From Flabesymbios commensalis (Eukaryota > Annelida > Polychaeta > Terebellida > Flabelligeridae), in NCBI GenBank assembly GCA_964017125.1, contig OZ024903.1:60760670-60824669 (forward strand): DNA of 64,000 nt. The letters run 5' to 3'. A model generated the notes under the pieces. It worked only from the letters and a program-made list of their open reading frames with translations. It was not told the DNA's origin and did no database searches. The translations under genes and the position numbers were made by a program. Position 1 is the first letter of the stretch; every line of letters begins with the position of its first letter. This document shows, in pieces, positions 35,601 to 50,600 of this stretch.

Positions 35601-38600
35601 ACTTTACTATGTTACATATCTGGTGTTTTTATCAATTGAAATACAATTTTTGGTTCAAAAACATGATTGTATGGTGACAGTGACAGGTGAAGTATTTATT
35701 AAAATAATGTAGGGCCTATTATTTTTTCATTTAATTTCATTTAGTTTCTTGCAAAGGCAGCAGGAAAAGTAAAAAGGTCATTTTTTAACACAGTTAATTT
35801 TAATATTAACCCTCATCCCGCTAAGTTAATTTTTTTAAATTTTCAGCCACTTGAAGTTGTGTCTCGCTCCACGACTCACAACTTCAAGTGGGTGAAAATT
35901 ACTAATAGTTGTTTAATTTGAGACAAAACATTTGTAAAAATTTGACACTCTGTGATTTAGCGGTAGTGAGACACAACTTCCAAGAGACTGAAAATTTTAA
36001 TCTATCAGCTCTGAACTCTTAAGGGCTAAATACTGTGGCCTTAATGTTAGCCGCCATTGTCTTAACAGTGTATGGTATCTATTAACAATGTACTTGCAGT
36101 ATATTCTGGTTTGAGCTCCATCTTTATAAGCTTGTGAACACATTCTTCAAAATCAAGCGAAGACTGTATTGTGAGGTATATGGTACGGCGAAGCACCACA
36201 AGGTTTGTTTCTGTATGGTCTATAATATTCTGTGCAGCTTCTGTTGAAAGAAAAAAAAAAAAAAAAAGAAATAAATAATATGAATCTAGAAATGTGTATC
36301 CGCATTGCATAATTAAAATGAAGCTTTGGTTATTTGAATAGGGCAGGACAAACTGCATTTTTAAATATAAGTTTTCACATTGTTTGAATTTTTATGTATG
36401 TAATTTAATATTAATGTCCCACCGTCTTCACTCTCCGATTCGCTATCACTCTCTGCTCCACTTCCATCGGATCCATCATCTGAGCTGCCTTCATCCAGGA
36501 TCTCTGTAAATACATCTCATACCATTAACCTCAACAATTTTGTAGGACTAGGAGTATTTATTAACCATCAAAAGCGCTGATATATTTTTGTATAAACCAT
36601 GGAAATCAAAGGGTTTTTTGAATTTGAAATCGTTATAATCATCTTAGTTAGGTTTTCCCGATTCATTTGAATACCTATGTTATGGGCCTACAGTCATCAG
36701 AAATATTCTTTCAGCGCGGGGATAATCTTTATAGGCCAGAATCTGATGTCAACAGAAATCAGATTATGTCGTATAAAGACGGTTCCCGCACTGAAAAAGT
36801 TAAATTGGAGTGACAAAGTGGAAAAGCTGTGCATACTAAAGCGACAGGATTAAAAACAAAAAAACAATGCATTGGGTTTTGAGCCTAATAATTTAATGTA
36901 AGAAATCAATGGACAACCTTAGCATTCAAAATACTGGACTACAAGTTATTTCAGAATACCTGATATTGGACTGTACATATATCAAGGGGACAAATGCCTG
37001 GATGGACACTGTTAACTATTTTTTCAACACTGTCAAATTTGTCTGGCAATGTCATGTTTGATAGCAAAACATGTATGTATGTATGTATGGCATTTGTTTA
37101 TTGCAATCTGTGGCAAATTCACCAAGGTAAAAAATCATATTAAGAAAAGTAATGCCACAAGTAATTGGCAAAGCCCACCTGTATTATGGCTGGTGAAAAA
37201 ACCCATTGATGATACTAATTTTTGCATAAGTTAACACAAGTTTTATTCGGTGATTAATATTACAATAACATGATTTAGAAGGGCAATCTGCTGTTTTAGC
37301 TCTCCGTCATCATCAACAGCAGCCCGGAGCGTAAGCCAAGGGTTGCTGTTGACTATGAAGGGCCTCAAAATTCACAACTTAAATATGTTATTACTATTAT
37401 AACTACATGAACATGTTTCACCTAGAATGCATAATTGCTTGGAGAAATTAAGGATAAAATAATTGAATCAAATAGCCTTGGCATAGCCTACAATACAAAT
37501 GGCCATATGCCCAACCAGATATAGACTACTGTAGCAAAGAAACTAGCACAGTAGCCATCCATCCTAGGGATATAAATTTAAGTAGTCCACTGTAGGTCTA
37601 CTCTACTTGTAGTCTACATATATACATGCAGGCTTATTGCGAGATTCTACACGGTCCAATGTTGATATCAACAGGCTATCTTTACTGATTACTCTTATTT
37701 GTTAGTTGTAAGCATGTAGATATAAATACTACTGTGACTATTGCAGTCTACTCTGCATAGTAGATATATATTCAAACTACATGAACTGTGTGATTCTACA
37801 TTCATTCAGACCACAGACTAGCTGTGGATATCAATTGGGCCCTCTTTCATTGATTGCTGCCACCCTCTGGGAGAATAAGGGTTGGCGAGAGGCTAGGTGT
37901 AGTCTGTAAAGCTAACCCCCTAAGGCCTACATAATTGTAATACGCATCTGCTGACGAGTTGTATGCGCCAATAACAGCCCTGGGCTCGCAAAGGAACAAA
38001 ATCGATATTAAGGTTAACAAAATGACCCCAAAATGAGATGCATGTACAGATAAGAGGACGGGCTGATAACTAGTTTTAGCATACAAGTGAAGTTTTACCA
38101 ATGGGGCTAGGGAACACCCTCTGATGTAGTGATAATAGTTCATAGTACCTAAACAGCCATTTGGCTATATTAAATCTATATTAGTGATGTGACCAATGAT
38201 CAATTATATATGTATGTAACACATATATTATGTAACACACTTAATTTAAACTTAACACTAAGGTGCCAATATTCTTAGAACAATGGTTGCACTATAGGTG
38301 GGGTAGACGTTGATAACATACTTGACAAAGAGATATTTTGTTGGTTTTGTCTATATTGAATATTAAATATGTGTTTAAATAAGCGTTTAACCCTTGAAGC
38401 GCTGATATTTTTTATGAAAACCTTGAAGGCCAAAGGTTTTTTTTTGCAATTTGAGATCATCATAAATGTCTTCTTGATTAGCTCTTTTCGACTCATTTGA
38501 ATACCTATGTTATGGGTCTACGGTCATGAGAAATATTTTTACTCTTACAGTCTGTGATCGACTTTAGTCGACGACTAAAGTCTATCCCTGCGATGTAAGG

Positions 38601-41600
38601 GTTAATCCTCACCTTTCTTTAATTCCTTGTATTTGTCTTCAGTTTCCTGGTAATTAGGATCAACTTTGAACACATCTGTAAAGAAAACAAAAAAGGGCTT
38701 GTTTTTCATCTATTTTAATTTCTGTAAGGACTGGTTTTCATGTATATATACTATTATTGATGACAAAAAGTTGTTCTCCTTCCATGAGTGGCTGAACTCA
38801 TCACTGTATCACTGTATGTGTCAATTACTGAGATAATTGTATAGTCAATGACACTATTGTTTTGAAAATTAGTGAAATGTAAAACAATAATAAAATAACT
38901 AAATGTGCAAATATGAAAATCCCCACCTTCCACAGTTAGACAGACGGACCGATGCGCTGCATGATAACAATATGCATCAACCAAAATACTTACTGAGTAT
39001 GTCCTCAGAATTGACAGCTTCATCTAATGTCAGCATATGTGTGAACTGGTCCTCTTCTTCTACCAGGTCTAGTTCTTCAAGAACGGCAGGGTGGTCCTAC
39101 AAAGCAACAACTTTGATTTTCAAGAACATTTCTGTTGAATGGCACACACTACATCGCTGCTTAATTATCTAATTTTAGATTTCAACGACTAGAACGAGCT
39201 TCATGTTTCACAATTTCAAATTTAAATTACTACAAAAATTAAATGTTGCTTGTTTCAATGAGTCCATATACCATATTTATTCTGATATACCCTCATATTC
39301 AATTACACGGTCACCCCCTGATTTGAAAATAAAACGCACGATCATGTAATCTCAGGGGGTGTTCCAATTATACAGTAGCTAAGATATGTCAACAGAGAAC
39401 AAGAAGGTGAACTTGCATCCGAACAAAATAACTTTTTAAAATAGCCTAAAAAGGCTGTTTTCCTACACGTCCTCATTCATGTGTGAATAAACAAACACGC
39501 GTGGACGGGTCATACAGCAAGGTATAGTAAGTCACCCAGCAGAATGTCAGTCTTACCTTAAATCCATCCTTTCTCACAGCATACATGACCTCCACCATGT
39601 ACTGTGTTCTCTTATCAATTGCACCCTCAGACAGGACAGTGCGAAGTCGGTCAAAAATTGCTGGAAAAAATCATTTGAAAATTACAAATTAGGTTTAATA
39701 AATTTCGCATTTTGTTATGTCAGAGAAATGTTCATGAGAACTAAGACTGGAGACACATAGATGATGCAATATTACTGCAACAACTTGAAGTGCAAAAGAA
39801 AAAAGGTATACCCCCATGATTTCTCACTGACACTGACACTGAGCTGATTTTGAACATGGAAGACTGCAAGAAGGCCAAAGAGCTCGCCAATACGCCTACA
39901 GTGCAATATTGTGGGATATTCATGGGACATGGTGAGCCATACGACAATCAAGCAATTTTCAAGAAATGTGGCATTGATACACCAGCTGCTGTGCAAGAGC
40001 TAGGAGAAAAGGAACAACACAATACAGAAAAAGAGACACTACTAGATGGGATAACTCGGAAGCGGCAGCGTCTCAGCTGATCATTTTGAGTACAAAAGCA
40101 TGTCTGTGGAATAAAAGTTGATACAAGTTCTGATGCCTTATCTGGCTACCACTGCCCAATCTTAGGAGGTTCTACTGTACATGATTTGGTTGGGAGATAT
40201 GTGTACAAAACCTGTGATATTTTGGTCAACAAAAATATGGTTTAACACAGCTGCTCAAACAGGAGCATTGTTAAAAGTTATACTGTATAAAGAAACCAGT
40301 ATTCTTTTAGAAATATTTGGGAGAATTAACATTTGGCAATGTAGTATCTGTATTTATGCTGTTTCAGTTTGCATGAATTGCTGATGACAAAAGACACCAT
40401 ACAAGCGCCGCCTAGTGAACATGATACGTTTCCGCTAGCGACATCTGGTGTGTAAAATAAAAAGAAAAAGCTTTTTAGCTCAGCGATGTATGTGAAACAG
40501 TCTGAAGAGAGGCATGGAGTAGTTGTAGCCATTCAAGTCAGGTCTATTCGGATGGGTACGAGAGTAGCCCCGAGTCAACACTATTCTTTTCTAGTCATTT
40601 GTTTTGATGATAGCTGGAAGATCTGGACAGCCTGCATCCAGGGCTAGCAATCCCGAACAAAAATGATGTGGTTGCGATGTGAATACATTTCTGTAAGAAT
40701 TAGTGACTCCATAACTGTTGAAATACTGTAGTTCATTCTAAAAGAATTTTAGCTATAAACCACTTCGCAAAAAGCAAAATTTAAACACATGTAATCCCAT
40801 GGGGGTCAATCCCTTCCATGGAAGTCTTTTGTTATATCATTGATTTCACATTATGTCCATGTTGGTTATAATGAGGTCCCGACTGTATATGCTTTGCATA
40901 CCAAAGCTCCATTTTATAAATGCTAATCAAGGTATATACCTTACCTATCACACCTCTTGGTGAAACTTCTGTCAACTTTTGGCCACATTCTTTTAGGAAA
41001 CCAACAGAAACTTCGACTGAGTCATCTGAAGGAGTTGCCAGAAGTAAAGTCAGAACCTCCAACGCCAGGATCTCATGTGCCTGAAAATCCAAATTAAACA
41101 ATAAAACAATTGAGTTGAACCAATATAGACAGTACAGAAGGTAGAGGAGAAAAAAAATTCACAATAAAACATACAGTATGAATTAGCTTAATAGATTTCT
41201 TGAAAATACTGACCACTTGTTGATTGACCAAATGAGCAATAAAGCGCACAGATGACAGACATGTTTCTTTCTGGTTACGCCGGAAACCTTTCTTGAAGGC
41301 TAATATAAGTCGTTTCAAGATTAATTCTCCTATCTGAGGGAACTGTAAAATAAAATAAAAAATTATGGTCATTATAAAATTATTTGGTGAATTAAAGTTT
41401 TTCTCAACTATTAACACTTTAAGTGCGGGGACCTTCTCTAGACATCAAGACTTTTGACATTTAAAGACGGTCCCCATACTGAAAGATAAAAAGAATTGTG
41501 ATGAGTCACAAATTCCAAGGGGATAAGGCACTACGGCCAAAAGACATTACAGCGGCAGAGACAGAGATAGCGCACGAACACAGCAAAGACAACGTGTCAC

Positions 41601-44600
41601 CACCTTATCAGTGGACATAGCTAGATTGGAAATAAGGTTATACAAAAATTGAAAAGTTTCAACCTTTTAACCACCAAATTATTTACTCATGAAGTCTTGT
41701 TAGTCTGAAGTTGAAGGGGGGGTTGTCGGCGATTGGTGACGGTTGATTGGTGGAGGTGCAACCAATGATCATAATATGAGATTGAGGGTGTTGTAGCCTT
41801 AGAAAGTGGCATCTTATCTACAGGTACTACAGTAGTTATTTGTGTTGTTGGCAAACGGCTGCTTGACAAACAGCACCGATCGTGAACCAAAAATGTTAAA
41901 CCTGACTGCTTTACTCAGGTTTATTTCAAGTTTAAAAAATTATTAAATGTCTGATACAAACTATATCATACATGCACATTTTGCATCAAAACAAGTCTCA
42001 TGAACAAAAATCAAATTTTAAAAAAATATCTGAGTGACAATTTAATTACATTGACCCTGAGAATAGGTCAAGGTTAACAATCACTGAACCTACTGTATTT
42101 TTCGGTGTATAACCATGATAACCCACTACTTTTTACTCCTTGGAAGGCCTGGTGGGAGCTATCATTGGTGAAGTCCAAAATTGCTAAAAGACATTTTTTT
42201 ATATGGCTAAATTTCAACTACCATACATACCCATTTACAATGTGATGTTTGTACTTCACAGCAGTGGCTTAGCCAGCGACCTGTTGCATTTGAACGGGAA
42301 TAATGTAAGTTGGACGGGCATTAATTGTCCAAATAGCACAATTCCAAACAGAAAAAATAGCCATCAATTAATGGCAGGACCCCTCAGCTGTAGGCTCTGT
42401 CCATCAATATCAAGAAATAATGACAAAAAATGACCCACACTACCACAATTTCAATTTTTTTTAAATGGCTGTGGCAGCCATTTTGTTTTTAATGGATTCA
42501 TCCCAAAAGTTAATCAGATCATCAGAAATACCCAGAGAACAACCATACCAAATTTGAATGCAATACAACCAACGGTTCATAAGTTATCGTGCCCACAAGA
42601 TTTTTAGGCAGCCATTTTATTTTAAATGGCCGCGGTAGCTATTTTGTTTTCGATGGATTCATCCCAAAAGTTAATCAGATCTTCAAAAAGACCTGGAGAA
42701 CAACCATATCAAATTTGAATGTAATCCAAGCAAAGTTTCATAAGTTATCATGCCCACAAGCTTTTTAGGCGGCCATCTTTTTTTAAATGGCTGCGGCAGC
42801 TATTTTGGTTTTGATGGATGTATCCCAAAAGTTAATCAGATCATCAGAAATACCTAGAGAACAACCATACCAAATTTAAATGCAATCAAACCAACGATTC
42901 ATAAGCTATGGTGCCCACAAGCTTTTTAGGCTGCCATCTTGGAAAAAAGCCGCTTTTGGCTCGGTGCCAAAAAAAAAATATGGGATGAATTACCCAGGCA
43001 CATAGCTCATGTCTGTAAAAAATAAACAAAATTCATCTGTTAACTTTTTAGTGAGAGCTGAATTTCTGACTGCCTGCCCGCCCGACCCGCTGCCCGCCCG
43101 CTAGCCTCTGATGATCACTATACCCCACAGCCTTACAGGCTGAGGGGTAAAAAGAAAAAAATTGACATAAAAGATGGGCAGTTTTCCAAAAATTATGAGA
43201 AAAGACAGGCAGTTGTCATATCCTAGCTAAGCCACTGCCTCTATAGGCCGCCACACGGCCATCACTAGGCAATGTGAGAGCATGCAGATAGCCACAGCAT
43301 GCCCCACTCCAACAGCTAGCCGCCACATGGTAATCAGGTGATGCTTCATTGCAGCTGTGACATTTTAATGCCACAAGGCTTGCAGATTAAATAATTTACC
43401 ATCGCATTTTTATCCTTAAATGTTCTCATATGGGAGCGACGATATATCAACAAAGCTTTGCTTGTATTTAGATAGACTGGGTTGATAATCAGATGACATG
43501 AGTCGGAGAAATATGAAGATCTTGAAAACACGCAACTGATTAAATTTCCGATGTCAAATTTCACTCGCGCAGGCCCTAGAATGTCTTTCTAAAACAACAC
43601 AGTCCAGATGAATTAATAAGAAGTCCTACTAAAAGCATATCAGATGTTACTCTGTTGACAAAATTAGTCATATGACACAATATGTTATATCCCAACGGTA
43701 GTGTTGTGGGTGGACCACGTAAATCAGGAGCCAATACGCAGCGGGAGTCAGTACATGCCGGCTATACATCAGCACGGGTCATCTATGATCAAACCTGCAA
43801 TTGTTGTTGAATTTAACCCTCTGCGGGCTATACACCAGAGCAGGATATACATGGTGAAAATACGGTGATCTGTATTTGACTCAAATGAATCTCATGTCAC
43901 ATTAAAAAAATGTCATAAGTTCATGTTCATCGAGTGAATATGCGCAGTGTCCAATCATCTTCCATAGAAAAGGCCCCAATCTTCAAGCCACATGTGAGGC
44001 ATTATCCAATAAAAAGGTGAAATTGACTATTGGAATAGGAGTTACAGAAACAAAGTGATGTCTACAACACAGGCCTACACACCACTACAATTGACAGTAC
44101 AGATGGTCTAACAATAATCTGCTAAGCAGATATCACTGATGAAATCATCAGTAGGCTGAACAGATTACATCATCCCCTTGGATATGAAAGTGTGTATCTG
44201 CCACTTTACAGACACCCTTCATATCCAAAGGGACGACATACTCAACAGCAAAAAATGTGTCCTCTTGTGAACTCGAGGCCTATAGCTATACCGAGCTTTT
44301 CCACAGTGTTGACCTATAACACTGTAGGAGGGACTGTGTAGTACACTACAACCCTCAAAATAGACTAGCACTAGACACTATGAATGATTGTCCCAGATCT
44401 GATTGGGGCAAACTTGGGTCAAACCGAGAAAACTTTTTAAAAAACGACTGTATGTCAAGGGCAGTATCAGCCACAAAAACTCACTAAAGATGGCCCGCCT
44501 GTGCCTAGTAAAGATCATGACTGTGGTCTATTAAAAATTGATAACTCTCCGACCTGTTTTGTGATAAAAAAAAGGTGTACAGGTATTGTCATTTCACCAA

Positions 44601-47600
44601 TAAATAGTAAAGAAATTTCACCAATCAATAACAAAACATGTATCTGCACAAAATTAATACCCGGTATCTAGAATGTTTACACACAACACAAATTAATTTC
44701 CAGTAAACATTCACTATTACTGGTCCTTACTTCTGCTAAATATAAATTCAGTTTAAACGGCTCAACGATTGTTTTTTTAAAAATCCCCCAAACCCAACAG
44801 TTCTTTGTATACTACAATGTGTCAACTGGCAAGGCTTCGACTGGCCTCACAAAGAATGGGCTGTGTACATGTACGACTGTATAGTAAACAAAAAATCAAT
44901 GCGTTGAAAAAAATCAGCTTATATATTATTGATATGGAATATAAAGCAAGTATGTACATCAAGCCATGTTGATGTGGGAGTAAATCTTAAAGGAGACTTG
45001 ATATATATATATATGCATTTATAACATGTTTTTTGATAATGGTAAAAATCTTGGCATTTGGGAAATTAAAGAAAAGGGATCTATGTCTCTGCCATAGAGG
45101 TTATAAAAAGCCCTAAAGCGTCACCCACCAGAGATCATATAGAACAAATTGTAAAGACAAACGGACAGACAGACAACACATCTACATAACACAAAACAGT
45201 TATACAACTTCAAGCTAAAATAAAATAGTTCAGAAGGCTGTGTCTCTTTTTTAATACCTTTGTGTTTATGATAGCAACGAGAGCAGCATAAACGTGGCTA
45301 AATGTCGGTGAGGCGGCTTGAGCCTGGATAACAGAACGAGCTAAAACTCCCCTGAAAAAAAAGCAAAACAAATTTTTAAAAATTGTGTAACTCACACATC
45401 TCTCAAATTATGTTACTTCATCATGTATTATGTGTTTATATTATCAATAATAGCAATGATTACACTAAACAAAATGTCATCACTATTGGATTGTAATACA
45501 TACTAATTCTATATGCTTTTATAATGTTGTCGTATACAATACTGTGCAATTGAAATGTGTCAGAGAATGCCATTTTATTTTCATTCGCATCTGCCAATTT
45601 CTCAATTGAGAATTCACACTTAAAATATGGAAATTTAGCAAATGCTAAAAAGAATTTCGCAAAACGCTAAAAAATGCTAAAACCTTTTTAGCATCTGATA
45701 AATTCATTTTCTCAAACCACTAAATGCAAATTTGTTTTTAGCAATTCGCTAAAAGTGAAATTGTCACTAGCAAATCGCTAAATGTGAACTTGTTTATCAT
45801 TAACCGATCTTGATTTAGACTTTTCTATTATAACTGTATGAGTCAACTGCACTGTGCGCAGCATACTAGTGAGATTACCCGTGACGTCACAGCAATATGA
45901 GCGCATGTATACACACAGCTACATGGCAGGTCTTGATCAAAACAAACCAAAACTCACTGTATTATCCTGGCGGAATTGATTCATAGTAGACTAACTGGAT
46001 CGTGTCACCTCAATCAAGCCGCGCAAAAGGAACTTCGCAAACTGCCAAATATAATTCGCAATATGTGAAAACATGGATTTAGTGCAAATTTGCATCGAGT
46101 TTGTACTTTAGAAGCATGCTTTTCAAAATTAGCATTTAGTCTAGCGCAAATGAGAATGTGAATTCGCATTTGCTGCTCTTCGCAGTCGTTTTCGCATGAC
46201 ACGTTTCAATTTTGCACAGTACTGTAGTATACCTATAGATCAGAAAAATATCAGTGAACTTACCTGCCACGCACAATATTCTCTTGAAAAAGCTCTCTGA
46301 CAATCAAAACAATGTTAGATATTGCCACTTTGTTAATGAGACCATTCAAGCTCTTTTTCAGCGCCTCCCAAGCAATACGCTGAAATTCAACACTTGTCTT
46401 GTCTGTGATCTTTGCTTGCATAGCTCTCAGTCTAGCCGGAGGAATGTAGGCTCCCCCTGAAAAAGTAAAAAACAAGTTTTTCCAATTGAAAGATAACATT
46501 TATCAGGTGTAAAATGAAACTGGCAAGTTAAGCCTAAGATAAACTGCTATTCCTGAGGAAAAACTGCCATGCCTAGAAATGCCCATTGTACTTGGATGGC
46601 TGTTAATTTGCCAGGATTTTTTTCTCAAACACAAGCACTCAAAAAACCTCCACTGAGGTAGTGGCTCCAAATGGTCACAAATTTGACACAGCTGCTGCCA
46701 ATAGGCTATGCCAATACTCGAAGAAACAAAAAACTCATTATACTATATACAAGGTGTCAAAGTATTAAACTGAACATGGCCACAACAGCTTTGTTTTCGG
46801 TCGCACATGAAAAGGGACAATTGATGCCAATAATCGCAGACCCTGAAAATCTTTATGGGCTATTTCCTGAGAACCTGGAGCACTATGGAGAAATTTGTTG
46901 GGCCTGGCTTTACTGGCTTATCACTATCCATTATTATTTCAAAATAAAGTACAATAATAAAACCTGGATGCAAATTTTCTTGCCTATTTGGCTATTGTTT
47001 TGTATTTTATGATAAAATATACATGTGCTATTTTAGGACGGGAATCATGACCGACTGGAATTATATCAATGCTGTTCTAATGTTGGCTGACTCTCTGCAA
47101 TGCTGGCCAAATTTTAAGCCAACCTTGGGTCAATGCTTCGTGTGTGCCCGGGCGCTGATGTTGGTATGAGCAAGGCAAATGCACAACATTAAAAACATGT
47201 TGGATCAATGGTGTGCTGACATCTGACGTTGAAGATATTGGGCCAACATTGAATCATCAGTATAGCACAAACTTCAGGGATTAGACTAGCAGGTGTATGT
47301 CCCGAAACTGTGCCATGTCTGGCAATGCCTTGGATGCTAAGGGAAAATGTAATAATATATTGGAGCGATGTATCATTATCCGGAATCATATATATACATT
47401 AGGCCTACTCTCTATGTCTGGTTATATTAAACCATACCTAAGATTAAACTAGAGGCCCAGGGGCCTTGACGCTTGTCAACAGCATTGCAAAATATCAGCT
47501 ACAGATGTGTCAGAGAATGTATATCTATGTTCTGAAATAAATTATCATGAAAAGGAAATATGTATAGGCCTATACACCCGGTACTATGTGTTTATATCCT

Positions 47601-50600
47601 ATTCATCATATCCATATTATATGTTAGATTCCCATCATTTGCTGATTTTACACACATTCTAAAGTACTGCACTTAATGAAAAATGTTTGACAAAGAATCA
47701 TTTTACAGGACTACAATGTAATTAATATTACAAAAGTAGAAGTGCAATTATTATTTATTCTGAGCCCCCGCCCTTTGTTATTGTTGCTTTATATACTGTA
47801 GATCTGGTAATTTTCGCGTGTTTCAATTTTAGCGAATTTGTGATTTTGAAAAAAAAAAATCGGTTGTAATTAGATCCAACTGATAGTTACTCAGCTGAAA
47901 TGTCACGTTTTAATGGCACTTACTCACCTTGGCTTAGCAGTAAAACGGCATTGGGTAAAGGTCGTTTTTGCCGTGAGTCACCATAACACGATGTACTGAC
48001 CCTATGTTAGATCAATGTTGGAGCAGTGTCATAGATGATGGCACAACTTTTAACCAACATTGGTTCAGTGCATCATGTTGACTTACAAACAGCAGAGACC
48101 CAGCAAACACGAGGCATTGAACCAATGTTGTTCTAATGTTGGCCCGCTGTCTTTAACGTCAGCACAACATTAAAACAAGATTGCCTCGTTGTTAATGCTT
48201 CATGTTAGCTGGGTATATGACACTTCTGCACACAGCCAAAACCACGTATCTGCTTATTTTACAAGTTTGCAGATACTGTCTATTGAAATAGCTCTTACAA
48301 ACAAGAAGGAGGCAGTGACATCAGCGAAAAGGAAGTATGTACTTGATTTACAAGTGAGCAAATACGGTTGGCAGCGCTATGGCAGGAAGAGCCAGTTAAA
48401 AAGCAGTAAATGACTTAGTTTACCAGGCAGCAGATAATGCCTTTTGACTTAATTTGCACAGGCAGAACAGATAACGACTTCCGGTAACCGACAGACATTT
48501 TCCCTGAAACTATTGACTCTGTCTCCCAAGCTAAAAATATGACATTTCAGTATATATTTCTGCTCATTAAAACCTAAAATAAGACAGTAGTCAAATTATG
48601 GCCCGCTGATCAGGCAATGTAGGGTCGACACCACAAGGGTTACTTGTAATGACAGATTATGTGTTGTGCTTTCTTTATTTCGCACCATGCCATACCCGGC
48701 AAACACAAGGTGTTGGCTGTTGTTGGGCTGATGTTGGCCCATCTTCTATGACCCTGATCCAACATCAGCCCAAAATTGGGCGAATGCGCTGTTTCGTCCT
48801 ACAATTACAGGAATATATTTGAAATATAATATAATATTAGCCTAGTAAATTTATAGCACCATATTTATTAGAGAAAGTTAGTAAGAAATATTGTTCATGC
48901 TACAGCTTGCTATAACCTGTTTAGATTATAACACAATATTTACACAAATTTTATTCAAGAGTATTACACATCTGACACATTGCTGTCCAACACAAGCTAC
49001 GTTTGTAATTCCTGTTACTGAAAAAAAATAATGACTTGAATTTTCATTTCAGCTATAAATAATGTTTATCACACACATTTTGGATAGTCTTTTATTGCTT
49101 TCTAAATTTGCGTAAAAATGACTAGCTTTATGTTTAAAATGCATGTCCACTCTGACACATAAGGAAGACATAACTATATTCTAGTTTAACTATATGCTGT
49201 TTAGTGTTTATATACAATACATATATATGTATGCCAGAAAAGATCACACACATAAAATTTCAAATATCTTATAGGTGGCCTTTTTTATGTCTTTATACCT
49301 TCCATGATAGCTAATAGTAGTGCACTAGTTAGTATTAAATATTTTAGCTGTCCTCTGCTCTATAACCTGTGATACACAGCAATCCCATGACTAAATTTGG
49401 ATTTATTCAATATAAAATGGCCGGATGAGTTGAAGAAAGGCTTTGTGGTCATAACCAAACAACTCTTCGTAGTTTTCATTAAGAAAATAATTATTAGGTT
49501 ACTGACCAGTACATGGCACTGGTCATTAAAATATGTACATGTGCATGTACAATGTAGGCCTATATATAATTCAATATTTGTTGATAAAAATTTGTTGATT
49601 ATAAAGTTGATAAAACATGTTTGAAATTTCCACCCCTATGGGACAAAATAATCTAGGTTACTATGAAAAAGCCCAGATATACCAGGTTACAAGGCATTTA
49701 ACTGAATATAAGAATGATTCATTAAAATTGATAAAGTTAGGATGGCTGCGATAACCTCGTTTTTTTGGTCGCATATGAAAACAGACAAAGCTGATAACTT
49801 GCAGACCCGGGAAAAAAACATATACTGTATTATACCCCATTATATTCGTGTCCCATTTATCTTCGCGACGTTTACGATTTGGCATTTTACTGTTAATATT
49901 TATGGTCGCTAACTACTTAATACACTGGTACATACTGTATGAAATGACCTGCAGACAACTTGATTAAGTTGGTACAATATATTTTAGAAGTGGTAATGCA
50001 TTCTTGTATTCTAGCAAATACATGTAGGCCTACATCAATCCAATTGTTGGATCAAATGTCACCAGAAAGAATTATATTTAATTTAAATGCAGTGTATTTT
50101 GTTGAGAGAACAGCATAAATGATGTTAGGAATGGAAACAAAAAATAGTCGATCAAATTATAATGTTTTATTAGTAGGCTTACCCAGTAGTAAACTAGCAT
50201 ATTGGGAATAATTCTTTCGAAATTAGAATTGTGTATATGTATATGTAAATAAACTGGAGTTGCTTCATTGGATTATTATATTCCACACCATAGTTTGCAA
50301 CACATAATTTGATACACATAAATTAGTTGAATATTTGGTAGGCTTAATGCAGAATGGCAATGAACAACTGTTGACAGTCAGACAGTGGGAATCATATGTG
50401 GATGCAGCGCATGCCCTGATTGGTTTGTGGTGAAGCCTCCATAGACCAACCAATCTGCATTCCGTTTTTCTTTCTAGCGATCAAATACGTCAGCCATTTT
50501 AAATCACGGCTCGGCGTCATCAAAGCAAACAGAAACCCTAACCTGATCAGTGATGTTAAACTAATGTTGGGCCACCATTGTACGGCCAGCATCGACAATA

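Noticed and set aside
36094-36097. GT donor GCAA|GTACAT for exon M
   Set aside because: It puts exon N out of frame. The GC donor three bases upstream keeps the conserved frame.
46671-47012. 113-residue + strand frame with a hydrophobic end
   Set aside because: Part of it (46755-46860) repeats at 49690-49830 without an open frame. No splice sites or recognisable domain.
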